Below are positions 23,590 to 35,731 of a stretch of DNA of 64,000 nucleotides, piece after piece (position 1 is the stretch's first letter; each line of letters begins with the position of its first letter). This DNA is from Gymnopus androsaceus JB14 (Eukaryota; Basidiomycota; Agaricomycetes; Agaricales; Omphalotaceae): contig ML769513.1 in NCBI GenBank assembly GCA_009733575.1, positions 62,001 to 126,000 on the forward strand. Direction: 5' to 3'. A program made the position numbers and the translations under genes. Under the pieces are notes generated by a model that had not been told where the DNA came from, ran no database searches, and saw only the letters and a program-made list of their open reading frames with translations.

Positions 23590-24258
23590 TTAAACTAGAA
23601 CAGCTCTTCGTATGAACGCCACGCGCTCCTCCAACCATCTACAATCTTGACCCAATTCTATGAATCGGATGCCCAGCTCTTTCAATATTTTCACAAACAT
23701 ATCGTAACAATGTTCTCCATCGTCCAAACTCCGAACTCCATCATCAACCAGCCAATCGCGTATAGGACGCAGTAACACAAATGTGCTGCTTGATGAACTG
23801 TAAAATGACAAAACGTTCTGGAAATCTGGAGAAGAAACCAGAAACTTTGTGTTCCCAGACTTGGCTGTTAATTCCGAAAGTGCTGAGTATACGACAGCGT
23901 CTACTGCAGATCTGTCTGAAAGAAGGACGGGGCGTCCTAGTGCCGAATACTCAGCGACAGATTTCTGGCGTGCTTCGAGGTCTCGAGCAGCTTGGGCTTT
24001 CACGATAGCATGCTGCATGGCCAGAGAATGGACGTCAGCACGCGTGAAGCCTTGCTCCTTCATCACTGTACGTGCGACCTCGGTAATGTGCATATCGAAT
24101 GGTAGGCCCAGCTGAGCAGCGAGAGCATTGCAGAGAGTCGTTTTCCCTGTCGAAGAAGGGCCCACGATATAGATCGCTTTCAAAGGCTGAGTGAAAGTTT
24201 CTGTCATGATTGGGAAACCTGCTGACATTTTAGGCCAAACTTTATTTTGAACAGACAA
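23590..24258 (-). CDS. P-loop NTPase (NadR/AAA_28-like), 222 residues
   Basis: A single-exon protein with a clean Walker A motif IVGPSSTGKTTLCNAL at about residues 32-47 and a DRSAVDAVVY segment around residue 115 that may form the Walker B or lid side. The layout resembles the ATPase/kinase domain of NadR and the AAA_28 family, which phosphorylate or sense small molecules; the actual substrate cannot be read from the sequence. Later in-frame ATGs (24228, 24207) lie closer to the P-loop and may be the true start. Transcribed away from the RdRP-helicase gene, with only 55 bp between the two start codons. Confidence 0.8.
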   Translation of the reverse strand: MSVQNKVWPKMSAGFPIMTETFTQPLKAIYIVGPSSTGKTTLCNALAAQLGLPFDMHITEVARTVMKEQGFTRADVHSLAMQHAIVKAQAARDLEARQKSVAEYSALGRPVLLSDRSAVDAVVYSALSELTAKSGNTKFLVSSPDFQNVLSFYSSSSSTFVLLRPIRDWLVDDGVRSLDDGEHCYDMFVKILKELGIRFIELGQDCRWLEERVAFIRRAVLV

Positions 24259-24313
24259 CCTTCAAGCTATTCAAAGGCGGCATCAACCAACCACGACTCA
24301 ATCTCATTCCAAC
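24259..24313. promoter_or_regulatory. Very short bidirectional promoter region
   Basis: Only 55 bp separate the divergent ATGs of the P-loop NTPase (minus) and the RdRP-helicase (plus). The two genes must share promoter elements or have promoters inside each other's coding region. No TATA box is seen. Inference from spacing only; a later start for the P-loop gene would widen it. Confidence 0.5.
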
Positions 24314-27300
24314 ATGAGCAAACATGTCTTGCGCGCAAATCCGACACCAGATGATGCAGAATGGATATTCAACAACATCCCTCCCCAATTCCTTAGCAAG
24401 CCGTCTCAGCCTATTCCAGGAAACCGAGTGAGATCATTCGCAAAGCTGATCATATTCACTCCAGAGAGCATCACTTTACAGATTGCGCCTTTGTCAAGCA
24501 ATCGTGTCGTCCAACATGAAGATCCCTCCAAGATCGTGATTGCTTCATTCGAAAAGTTTAGGTTTCCAGAATTGCGACCATCTGTCGCCACCGAGTATAT
24601 GATACGATTATTCAAGGAAGGGTTGTTTCTGAACGGGAAGCAGTTTCGGTTTTTTGGTCATGGAAATAGTCAACTGGTGAGTGTGACCAACTTCCTCTAA
24701 GTGCTTTACTCAGGCTCAAGTTTCAAATCCAGCGCGGAAGAGGTTGCTATTTACGTGAGGCAAATACCGATGATGAGCTGGACAATATCATCTACAATAT
24801 GGGCGATTTGAGAAAAATCATGAACGTAGCCAAACGTGAGATGCTTTCATGTTTGTAGTTTCTCCTAGTTTACGCTCTAGAACCATAGGAGCAAAAAGGA
24901 TTGGCCTGTTATTCTCAGGGGCTTCTGTGGACTTCATTTTGGATCCTAGATATGTCGGGAACATCGATGATTTGATGAGTGGAGATGAGAACTTTTCCGA
25001 TGGATGTGGACTGATCTCGAAACGTCTTTGGTATATGTTGCTGTTCCATGGTTGAGAAACAATCTGAATTGGCGTTGTTACAGTGTTCAAGTAGCAAAGA
25101 GCAAGAATATTATATTTCAAAGTCGCAGATATACGCCTTGTGTGTATCAAATTCGCTATCAGGGATACAAGGTGGGGCTCATTCATATCTAAAAGCCTCC
25201 CAACTAACCACGAGTATCATACAGGGTGTAGTGATGCTTCATCCCCTCATGGATAAAGAAAAGAAACACTTGATACAGTTCCGTAAAAGCATGAACAAGT
25301 TCGCTTCCACAATTGACAACACTTTTGCCGTCGTCGGACATTCTACTCCCTATTCCTTTGGCCGCCTCAACAATGAGATTGTTGTCCTTCTCTCGAGTCT
25401 CGGCATAACCAATGAAGCTCTCCTCGCAAAGCAGCAAGTCCTACTTCACTTGGATTGAACAGGCCACTTCAGACCCTGTTAAAGGCTTCGAGTTTCTTGC
25501 GAGCCTAGGCTATTTTGCGGAAGCAGAGCGTTTGGTCCTGGATGGTTTCACACCAGAGCTGCTTCCAAAAATCAGAAAAGCCCAGCTTAGCGAATGGCGG
25601 CATTTCGGAAGAACGAAGATTTGAAAAAGGAACGAGTGAGGATGCTAGTGCACAAGTCAAGGAGGCTGTATGGAGTGTGTGATCCTCATCGTGTACTGCG
25701 GGAGGGCCAGGTGCATGTGAGGGTGATGACCTCGAGGAATGGGTCAGCGACGATTACGGGGACGGAGGTGCTGGTAGTGCGAAACCCTTGCCTTCATCCA
25801 GGAAAGTTCATACTCCAGTAGCAGCACGCAAATGATACTGATGTTTGCTTTTCAGGCGATATACTGAAACTCCGCGCCGTTGATCACCCTTCCCTCAGTC
25901 ACCTCGTTGACTGTGTTGTTTTTGCGTCCCAAGGAAAGCGCGCAGCCCCGTCTATGAGTTCTGGTGGTGATCTTGACGGTATATACACTCTTCTGAATGT
26001 GCTCTCTACATGAGCTTGACAGTATTCGCAGGTGATGAATATTTTGTCTGTTGGGATCCAGATCTCATACCGACCAAGGTGTTTGAGGTTCGTTGTCCAT
26101 TCAAGTCCTATGCTTTGATGCCGATTCTATTTTACAGTCTTATGGATATCCTCCGAACAAGGAGATCACACAGAGAACAATCACACGTCAAGACCTGGCT
26201 CGCTATTTTGCGTCCTACAACAAGTATGTGCTGTGTTTCCTATTCCTCTTCCTCCCATCTTAACTGCATATTTAGCTCTGGAATGGCCCAGACATCCGCA
26301 CTACATAACAAATGGGCACGATACCATCCTCAAGGTGCGATGAGTCCTGAATGCCAGGAGCTCAACGCCCTTTACTCTCAAGCTGTCGACGGAGCACGCG
26401 TGAATATTCCCGAACGTCTCCGAAACCCACCAGAGCCTCCTGAAGGCTCAACATTCGTACTCACAGAACTCTTCCATGCTGCCAAAGCCTTCAGTCAAAA
26501 CTTCCTCATCGCTCAGGGAGGTGCTGACTCGGCACCGATACCTACTGAAGATGCAGAAGAACTCATCAAGCGTCTTTTTTCCGTTTCGGAAGCGACAGTA
26601 TCCGAGTACAAGCTAGTCGAGCTAGCGCGGAGTATTGCCCGGAAGCATGGTATTGACTTTCGGCCGTACTTGTTTTCCATCAACTATGGGGCGCTTCAGG
26701 TGCATGAGAAGTACGAGTTGGCCGTGAACTTGAAGATGGATCCCCGAGAAGAGGCGTATATGTGGAATAGCTTATTAAGATCGGATATTGTCAATTCAAA
26801 GGACCTAGCAGATAAGAAACTGGCAGGGCCTCTGAGGGTCCAACGGCTTTATTCCTCCCAAGATCTTGGTCTTCCTGCATTCTTTGGATACTTGGCCCGG
26901 GCTATGCAAAATTTTACCAGAAAAATGGTTATTTTCAAGGTTTGAGTCTTTCTGGTCATCTTTATCTCCTTGAGAGGGCTTATTGGACTATTGTAGCTTG
27001 ATAACCGCTTCTCCTTCACGATCTTCATGCGAGGCGATATCCCAATGAATGAAGACTATCCTGTGGATGGCAAACATGTTGTTGTGGCTACATTCATGCG
27101 AGAAACGGCTCTGGAAGCTATACCAACATTTACATCTTGCACATCAGGATTTCAGATATTCTGCGGCGATGGAAATATACAGCTCTTTAATAAGCAACGA
27201 GCAAATACTTTCATTCACATACGCAAGCCTCCAGCAAACTCTGCTGAAGATTTCATCACGAGTATAGCCCTCCAACAGATCTCTTCGACGGTCCAAAAGG

Positions 27301-30237
27301 TATGAAATGCTAGCAAAGACAGGTATAGCTGAACTGATACTTCATAGCAAATGGGAAGAGTTAATCGGACGCCAGTAATGTCTATAGAAATCCATGTGGT
27401 TTCAAACCGCGACCGCATTGCTCACCAACTGTTTGATCTACGCTTTGACCAGTGAGTCCCTACTTTTCTTCATTGACGTTCCAGCTGATGAGATATCCTC
27501 AGCATCACCACAGAAGAATATGTGAAACGCTTCACACATACCGACACGACTTATCTTCCTAATACCCTTCAAGGGGCTGATCTAAGCTCACTTCCAGAGG
27601 CATTGCGTGTTGTCTTCACACATTCTGAACATTTCGTCAGAAATTACCTCTCTACAGTCGAGATTACTGCACAAAATTTGGACCAATGTGCTCACTTTGC
27701 ATGGACGAACCACGCTGAGCATCAGCTGTTTTGGATATTCGATGCTATGATAACTCAGCAACCTGCTAACCAAAGCATCATCATTAATTGGCTTGACATC
27801 CATCCTCTTCTTGTGTTCTGTATCTTGAAAAAGTTCCTCATGGATGATTCGGAGGTTTTACCGGAACCATGGACGTCACTTGGACCTGCAGTCGTGCGAC
27901 ATATCATTCGTGCTGCTCAGGCAGTTCCTATCGCTTCTCTGTATGCATTGGAAAGATTGAAGGGAACTGTCGCATCTATTGAGTACCACAATTACCTCGA
28001 ACTCCTCGAGCTTGCTACAATCTGTATACGAGCGCCGCAACAGGTCCAAGAAACCCTACTTGTCTTGTATGAATGCCGAGATGAGGTTCGGGCTCAGTCA
28101 CCTCAGAAGGAATACGTTCACAAGCAGGCATTATCGGTTGCTGTTGATCGCGCGCAAGAAGCAGCGGACGCGTGCCCTTGCGACGATGATGGGAAAATCA
28201 AGAGACAGAGACAAGCTCCTATTACTGTTCCTCTCTTCCCCCATGAGGATGACCAATTCAATGTTATTGCGCATGTACGGGTGGATAGTTCAAGTTCCAT
28301 ACGTTTGCACTCCCATGTAAGGTTTCGTGCCGCTTCAAAACCAGAGAAGGGTGATCTCGAATTGGCCATATTGGATGGTCTAGTGACATTATCGGAGAGC
28401 GGCGAGATTCGTGTGCGCTTGGTCAACGTCCCACCTCCCGAGTTTGAACGAATCCAGTGGTATTTGTATGATGTCGGGAGTGTAGGTAAGTGGCCGTCTT
28501 TTGTACTCTTGATGTTTCCTGACCACGCATTTAGCAACATTCAGAGCAATGATGGACGCAATTCGGCGGCTTGCGTTAGAGGGTCCAGAATGCTGTCGTT
28601 TTTCTCGTTTGATTACGGATACTAGCTCCCTAGCTTCACAAGAGGGAGGAGAAGACCAAGAAGCTGGGGATATTGAGACACAAGTCGAGTCTAGTATACC
28701 CGAAAACTCACTGGACAGTCTTAATCAAAGCCAACGTGAAGCTGTGAACCGAACTATGCGCGCGCAGGTTTCACTGATATGGGGGCCCCCAGGTGGGGCA
28801 ACTTTTGCTATTCTTCTGTCTCGGCGACTGATTAGAAGCAGGAACCGGCAAAACGACAGTCGTAGTTGAAATTCTCAAGGCCTTGATCCAAAATTCAAAG
28901 GAAGGGTCGAAGATACTGATGACTGCATCCACTCATAATGGTAACGAAACAGTTTCTGCTGATTTCCTCGGTATTAAAACCCCATTCAGCTGTGGACAAC
29001 GTTTTGGAACGCTTCGCCCGCATGAACGAAGAGAATCCCCTCCTACCTAACGATAAAATCATCCGATTTGCTACCGATAGCTTCAGAGTTGGCAAATCTG
29101 TCAAAAGTTTTACAGTGGAAAGCCGCGTTGGCGGAGAGATTGTGCGCAATTCTGCAAGAAGGGATAAGGCAGAAAAGCTCATCAAGCAGGCTACCATCAT
29201 ATTCACAACTTGTGCTAGCGCTGGTCTCGGCGCGCTGAGGGCAATAGATTTTGAGATTGCACTTATCGACGAAGCCTCGCAGATCACAGAGCCTGTTGCG
29301 CTAATTCCACTGGTGAAAGGGTGCCAACGAGCCGTTTTAGTTGGGGATCAGTGAGTTGTTTATTGAGTATATCTGAACGCCTTGCTGACTACCTTGCAGT
29401 GTTCAGCTTCGGCCAATGGTCAGAACACTGGGTCCTGCACTCTTGTACGATGTATCTCTGTTTGAGCGACTTTACAAAGGTCCAGATGTGCATGGATTAT
29501 CGAAAACAATGTTAAATGTAAGCGTCCTCACTGTACTGTCGATCATAAGACTCATGTCTTTTAGGTTCAATATCGTTTCCCAGAAGCACTTGCTAGCTTC
29601 CCTTCCAGTGAATTTTACAATGGCGAGCTGCAATCGAGCATTACCGGGGAAAAGGCAACGGCTATTCTTGAACCTTTACTTCATTCCAAGTTTCCTTGGC
29701 CTAAAATCAATGGGGAAATCCAGCCTGTAGTCTTTGTGCATTGCTCTACAGAAGAAGATTACGGCGGGCAGTCGAAAAGCAACGAAGGTCAAGTAGCTCT
29801 TGTCAAGCACATTGTGGATCTCCTTTCAACTTTGAAGATAAATGATGACCGCATGTCCGATAAAGACTTGCCCAAAATCACTGTCCTCTCTCCGTACACG
29901 AAACAGACGAAACTGCTACGTAGCAATTTGCGCGTCCCAGCATTCACTGTCGACTCGTTTCAAGGACGCGAGGACGAAATAATAATTATGACAACAGTCA
30001 GATCCAACGCGAATGGAGATCTTGGTGAGCGCTACGAGTAACTATCTTTTACATGATAAATGATGCTTGAATCTTTTAGGCTTCTTGGAAGATGAGCGTC
30101 GACTGAATGTAGCGTGGACTCGAGCTAAGAGTGCCTTGATCGTCGTGGGGAATAAGCTCACACTGGCAAATAATGGACTATGGCAGAGAGCTATTAGGTC
30201 TTGCGTTGAGATGGAGATCACAGTACCGGAGACCTGA
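24314..30237 (+). CDS. RNA-dependent RNA polymerase fused to an SDE3/Upf1-like SF1 RNA helicase
   Basis: About 1,685 residues in roughly 18 exons. Residues 1 to about 870 form an RNA-silencing RdRP: FRFFGHGNSQL, REANTDDELD, NFSDGCGLIS, YTPCVYQIRYQGYKG, GHSTPYSFGRLNNEIVVLL, MLVHKSRRLYGVCDP, VLVVRNPCLHPGD, and the catalytic SMSSGGDLDGDEYFVCWDPD split by an intron. The same frame runs through a roughly 330-residue linker into an SF1 helicase: WGPPGTGKTTVVVEIL (motif I, about residue 1285), IDEASQITEP (motif II), GDHVQLRPM (III), NVQYRFPEALASF (IV), TVDSFQGREDEIIIMTTVRS (V) and ERRLNVAWTRAKSALIVVGN (VI). Predicted to copy single-stranded RNA into dsRNA while unwinding templates. Frame problems: +1 at 25438, -1 at 25592, and a GA instead of GT donor at 25802. 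All motifs are otherwise intact. Confidence 0.93.
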
Positions 30238-30516
30238 TCTTGCGACAACGCGTACAGACCGGCCCTAAACAATCTGCTTACTTTATCCGCTGTCAGGCAT
30301 TTTCCCAATTTTTGTTCTTTTTCACCTACTTATATACAAAAGCGCTAGCCTGTATGTCTCGCTGAATCGAAATTACGCTTGCTTGCGACCGCTTGCTTAT
30401 ACACCTGCAAGTTTCCTTCTTCTGTCCTTCCCACGTCTTAACCATGTGTCACTGTCAACAATTTCCACGGACGATTCCTTCCTCTTATCGATTGTTAGAG
30501 TACCTTTTTTCCTGGA

Positions 30517-31912
30517 ATGCAAGCTGTATATTATCATGGTGTACGTATCTGGCGATGCTTGAACTACTTCAAACTTACTATCCATACAGGTTCGTAACTT
30601 TGAAGTTGTTCAAACACCCACTCCTCAGATAGGAGAGGATGAAGTTCTAATCAAGGGTAGATCCTGCTTTAATGGCTCTTTTTTGAATTAGAGCTCACTG
30701 TTGAATGCCCCAGTATCTTCGTGTGGGATCTGTGGAACCGACGAGCACATTTCTCAAGGCGAGAACTCGCTAGAATTCGATTGGTTTTGGGTACTAATTG
30801 TCGAGCTTCAGGAGAATTCCTTGCAAAGTTTCCGCTCATCCCCGGACATGAGGTGGTCGGTAGCGTTGCCAATTTGGGGAGGAATGTGGAATCTGGCAAA
30901 TTGAAAGTAGGAGATAAAGTTGTAATTGACCCAAGCATCACAGTCCGTTTTCAAATCCATTTCATCCGATCCGCTCTAATTCTTACTTGGATCTAGTGCG
31001 AAACGTGTTTCTACTGCCGCAGAGGTCAGCCTCTTTTATGCGAGAATTATGAAGGTCTCGGGTGTACCATGAGTGGAGGTTTTGCCGAATATGTTGTTGC
31101 GTGAGCTCAATTCCTTGGAATCCTTGGAATACTGATTTCGAGCTTTGTTGTAGTAAATATAAAAAGGTTTTCAACATATACAATCTCTCAGACGAAGAAG
31201 CTACTCTCATCGAGCCCGCCGCCTGCGCCGTTCATGGCCTCGACAAACTCGCCGCTCCAGTTGGAGTCGAAGTTCTTTTGCTTGGCGCTGGACCTACAGG
31301 CCTCATCTTGGCTCAGCTGCTCAAGCTCAACGGTGCCTCGCGAGTGGTCATCGCAGCAAACAAGGGTATCAAAATGGACATTGCCAAGCAGCTCGAGGCT
31401 GCCGACGAGTACATTGAGCTCGATAGGCAGGACCCTGAAGCACAGTGGCAGAAGCTCAAGGAAGACAATCCTTATGGCTTCGACGTTGTTGTGGAGGCAA
31501 CGGGTGCTGAGAAACCCGCGAATGATAGTATCGACTATGTGAGAAGGGGTGGAACTTTGATGCTCTATGGCGTATACGAGAATAAAGCGAAAGTTATATG
31601 GAATCCTTCGAGAGTGATGGCAAATGAGATCAAGGTTTGTCGCATTTTATGGACCAATCGTTGACCCACTGACCCGCCCGTCTCGCGTAGATTATAGGCT
31701 CTTTCGCGCAGATGAACTGCTTCCCTCGCGCTATTGCATACCTGGATTCCGGCAAAGTAAAGGTCAAGGGGATGGTGAGTGGGGTTGTTGCAATATGTAT
31801 CGAACTAATCTAATCCTACTAGGTCACCGATACATTTACCATCCAGGAATATCAACAAGCATTGGACAAGTTGGCCAGTAGAACAGCTTTGAAGATTGTC
31901 GTGAAGCCGTAG
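30517..31912 (+). CDS. Zinc-dependent alcohol/polyol dehydrogenase (medium-chain)
   Basis: Medium-chain dehydrogenase of the sorbitol/threonine dehydrogenase type; oxidises an alcohol or polyol with NAD(P)+. Seen: start MQAVYYHG, catalytic-zinc Cys in [14 protein letters not shown] in [10 protein letters not shown], the structural-zinc cluster [34 protein letters not shown], and the Rossmann loop [16 protein letters not shown]. Ends at TAG 31910-31912, about 350 residues. Intron 30759-30811 is GC-AG (donor GCGAGA): only this joins HISQ to GEFLAKFPL in frame. Other introns are GT-AG. No frame break. Substrate not resolvable; arabinitol or related polyols are possible. Confidence 0.92.
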
Positions 31913-32618
31913 CAGAAATTGTTGGTACTAATGCTTGTCCAATGAGATAGTCCGTTTGAGTCGCGTGGAGAAAACGATCGACTGGTCGTCACGCAAACGA
32001 CTGTTGTGGGACCGTAGACGATCGTTCAGGCCGCGCAGCTGCTTACGAACGTTTTGTCCTCGACTCTCGAACTCTAGAACCAACTGACAGATTGGAACAG
32101 AATAAGTTGCTTTCGCCTTCATTTGCCCTGAATTTATCTACTCATACTATTACAGCGATGGAAATCGCACAGATCCAAAAACTTAAGCTGCAGAAAATTA
32201 ATTCGATTCAGTCCTTTGCGGAAGTGTCAACAAAAAAACAGGGGCGATGGTTAGGAGGTAACGGAGCCATTAGATGAGAGAAAGAAATCCTAAAGCACGG
32301 TGAGCACTGAGGTTACCGAGTCACCAAGTACTGACATGTTGAACGGTCCGCTCTTCTCCTCTCTTTCATATCTGTAAGATTTACACTAACCGTCCAGAGG
32401 ATGAATGCATTGGAAGGAAGTGCATCCGGTGCCTCGATTTTCTTTTTTCTTTTTCGTTCACGATCTTGAAATAGCGGACAAACTCATCCCGGATATCGAT
32501 CACTCTTACTCCTTTCTATCTGCTTAAAATCCCAACTGTAAACGTCGTAAATTATTCTCTTCGCCCTCCCACTCCCACTCCCATCTCCCATATCCTTCTC
32601 CGCGTCATTCATACAATC
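31913..32618. other. Intergenic with CT-rich promoter stretch
   Basis: Contains the 3' flank of the dehydrogenase, a small palindrome pair (AACGATCG near 31974 and CGATCGTT near 32019) and a pyrimidine-rich tract at about 32500-32600 just upstream of the CPL1-like ATG, typical of strongly expressed fungal promoters. No gene seen. Confidence 0.5.
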
Positions 32619-33703
32619 ATGCGAAGCTTCACCGCCCTCGCTCTTCTCTCTGCTGCTTCTCTTGCTTCTGCGGAGGCTATTGAAGTCTCGTCAGGCGTGG
32701 CAGCACCTCTGAGGTCTGTGCATGTATCTCTGGAGAGGTCAAGCTCGACGGCTTCTTCAGCGGCCTATCAGCTGGTACCCTCGGTACGTTCTTTTCAGCT
32801 CACCTTTTCGTTGTAACTCAAATCTTTTACTAGAGGATGAGGTGTGCCTCTGTGTCAGCCAAGTCTCGAGCTTCGCAACTGGCGGTAACAGCGTCTGCAA
32901 AAGCGGTCGCGACATCTTCGGACAAATCGGCCTTGAATTCATCATTACTGAGAAGGTAAAATCTATCTCGCTTTGACATTTGCACACCTTGGACTAATTG
33001 CTGTCCAACCCTTAGATTAAAGGCTGTGCCAACGCAACAGACATGTACTTTCCCCTCCAATTCGTCGCCCGCTTGTTCCTCTAGAAATGTGTGTGACTAC
33101 AGTTGTGGCAGCGGTTACACGAAGGAGACCATAAACGGAAGCCCTAAGTGCTCTTCCTCCTCCCCCTCCGCTCGCTCCCTCCCTGAGAAGCGTGACCTGG
33201 TCTACTGGGGTAAGCAGACTCAGAGCTCCTGCAGAACCGGCTGGGAAGCATGCGGCATCGTCGGCGGTGGTCCCAGGGATTGGGAATGTATCGACACCCA
33301 AAACGACCTCGAGAGCTGTGAGTTTCTCCGTTGCGCTGCCCTTTTGCATTATTCTTACACATTCATTCCCTTCATAGGTGGTGGCTGCCCCATCGACGTC
33401 ATGTCCTCCCTTACTGGTGCCAATGGTCTCGGTGTTGACTGCACTACCATCCCTGGTGTCTCCGACGTTTCCTGCATCGCCGGAACTTGCTCCGTCAACA
33501 AGTGCATGCCTGGATTCAAAATCTCTCGTAGCGGCCAGCACTGTGAGCTCGTCGAGGAACTCGAGCAGGAGGAGGAAAACTCGACTGTTCACCACTCTCA
33601 TTCCCACCACATATCGCACGCGAGCCACAAGAGTGTTCACAAGACCACCTTTGGTAACTTCGTTGAAGCTGCTGTTGCTTACTTGCCTTTCTCCAAGGCT
33701 TAA
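32619..33703 (+). CDS. Secreted Cys-rich protein with CPL1-like domain
   Basis: Signal peptide MRSFTALALLSAASLASA with a likely cleavage near residue 18-19. The mature part has two Cys-rich blocks: DEVCLCVS through FPSNSSPACSS and CDYSCGSGY, then the CPL1-like domain WECIDTQNDLESCGGCPIDV, GVDCTTIPGV, VSCIAGTC and CMPGFK. The tail (EEENSTVHHSHSHH) is His/Ser-rich and may bind metals. Introns are placed by frame: donor GTACGT with acceptor AG before GATGAG (about 32829), the next acceptor after ATTAAAG (about 33020), and an intron splitting the Cys codon of LESC. CPL1-type proteins are secreted or cell-surface proteins in basidiomycetes, one being a Cryptococcus virulence factor; here the role is unknown. 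Confidence 0.87.
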
Positions 33704-34537
33704 GTATGCTTGCTTATAACCCCACTTTCTTGCTCGTTTAACACGCTCGAACTTTTTTTCCTAATGTCTACAGCCGTTCTTCGTTCTGTTCTGTTCTTTC
33801 GCTGATAACACTCTTTTTCACGCTCATTATTTGACCTACCATATTTTGGTATTACGCGGTACATAAGCACTTGTACGACCTTTCATTTTTGCACGTTTTG
33901 GGATGGATTAGGATTAGGTCTTTATTTCGATTAGAATATTTGCACGAATCGGAGATTATCCGTTTCGTTTGCAATCATATAATAATTTTGAACTTGATGA
34001 CTTCCACTATACCCTTTCACCCAGTTACACTTCCGCCTCGAAAACACACCACATTCTTGTAGTCATTGAGTGAAGGCGCTTATGATACTTTGAAGAATAA
34101 TACTGTCTCGCGATCTGGAGCCTCAATCCTGGACATATATAGTAGCTAGGTGACACCAGCGGAGGAGTGCTCTGTACGTATAACTTCAGGCGAGGATTCG
34201 GAACCGGTATATGTATATACCCGGCGTATACTGCTCGCGGCTCGATTCTTACCACAAATTATTATTCTCCTCTCCTATCCTTGCCAATCCTATCCTGTTC
34301 AGTAGTAGTTTCTTGCTTGCTGTGTACTTTTGGTTAAGGTCATTATGAAGCTTTGGAAGCTTTGAAGGACGAATGATCCGAACCATATCCGAACCGCGAT
34401 CTATGTATCCGAGCCGAGGCGAGATCTTTTGAATAACTAAGGAAACCACGGTTGCACGTCATCTTGTTTCTTTCCCACTTCATCGAGCCTCAAGCAACAC
34501 AACTCAGGCTCAAACTCGTTGTCAACTCTTCACACAT
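33704..34537. other. Intergenic
   Basis: CPL1-like 3' UTR and the upstream region of the glutathione transferase. Mostly AT-rich sequence with no recognisable gene, RNA or repeat. Confidence 0.5.
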
Positions 34538-35731
34538 ATGTTGACCGTTCATCACCTCAATGAATCGCGTTCCCAGCGTATCCTTTGGCTTCTTGTACGT
34601 TTCAGTTATCCCTCTATCGTTTTCGCCAACTCTCGACTGAGTATGCTCTGACTGACTTTTATTTCTGTGGACAGGAAGAACTAGAAGTCCCCTATGAGAT
34701 CAAGAAATACCAACGTCTTCCAAGTCAGCAGGCGCCTCCAGAGCTCCTCGCGGTAAACCCGTTGGGAAAAGCGCCAGTAATTACAGATGGGGAGGTTAAT
34801 ATTTCAGAGAGCGGGGCTATTATCGGTGAGTACATACAGTGCATGATGCACGTCCTCAAGTATCATGCTCAGTACACTGACATTCATGATCGAACAGAAT
34901 ATATCATCAGGAAGTACGGACAAGGAAAGATTACGGAGCCTGAGGAGGGAACTCAAGGCGCTATTGATGATATTTACTGTGAGTCGAGAGCTTCTTGCTT
35001 GGCTTATACGCGATATAGTATGTTCTACATTCTAATCTACTTTACCAGTTCACCATTACGCTGAAGGCTCACTCATGCCTGTCCTGGTCAACAAAATCAT
35101 CTTCACGTTGGTTCCTAATTACTCGCCGTGGTTTATCAGGTGGTTTGTGAGATATGATCTTTGGGCAGATGAACACAGATGTTGGTGGTGCCTGAGTTGA
35201 AGAAACACGTTCGTTTGGTTAGTGCATGTATTAGTGATTTTATTCACATCGCGCTCATGCTTCCTTCTCTTCCTTCCCTCCGGCCTCCTCCGTCCTCCTT
35301 CAACCCATTGTTTCCGCCTTGCTCCGTCCCTGCTCGTCCCTGCGGTACACGGTACATTTCCCAGGTTGAATCCCATCTAACCAAAAAAGACTGGCTCGCG
35401 GGCGGTTCCGGACCCACTAGAGCAGATTTCTCGATGAGCATGTGCGCGGAGTTCTTGAAGGATGAGAAGGTCGCTGGACCGGCGACGGTGGGGTATGTTG
35501 AGAGAATTCAAGCGAGGTAAGCACTTACTCTCTCCGTCCGTCCGTCTGAGCTAACTGCCACTCCTTATTCTGTTGCTCCTTCCGATTGCGTCTCGGAAAC
35601 AGACCTGCGTACAAAAGGGTATGTACTTGATAATCATGTTTCTTGCTTCATTGACGAAAGTGACTGATGTGGAATACGTTTATTTGCAGGCATTGGAGAA
35701 GGGAGGAGAATATAAGATGGGTAAACGTTAA
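34538..35731 (+). CDS. Glutathione S-transferase (Gtt1/Ure2-like)
   Basis: Cytosolic GST, conjugating glutathione to electrophiles. Exon 1 encodes MLTVHHLNESRSQRILWLL; exon 2 EELEVPYEIKKYQR, LAVNPLGKAPVITDGE and ISESGAII (the glutathione-binding thioredoxin fold with the Pro of APVI). The C-terminal helical domain follows: FHHYAEGSLMPVLVNK, then LVVPELKKH, KDWLAGGSGPTRADF and AYKRALEKGGEYKMGKR-stop. A long intron (about 35208-35364) separates the last parts. Around 35150-35180 the frame needs help: either a doubled AC in GAACACAG (two extra bases, restoring DEQMLVVPEL) or a 32-nt intron. About 260 residues. Confidence 0.88.

Noticed and set aside
31974..32026. Short palindrome AACGATCG...CGATCGTT downstream of the dehydrogenase
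   Set aside because: Arms of only 8 bp; could occur by chance and no function is suggested.
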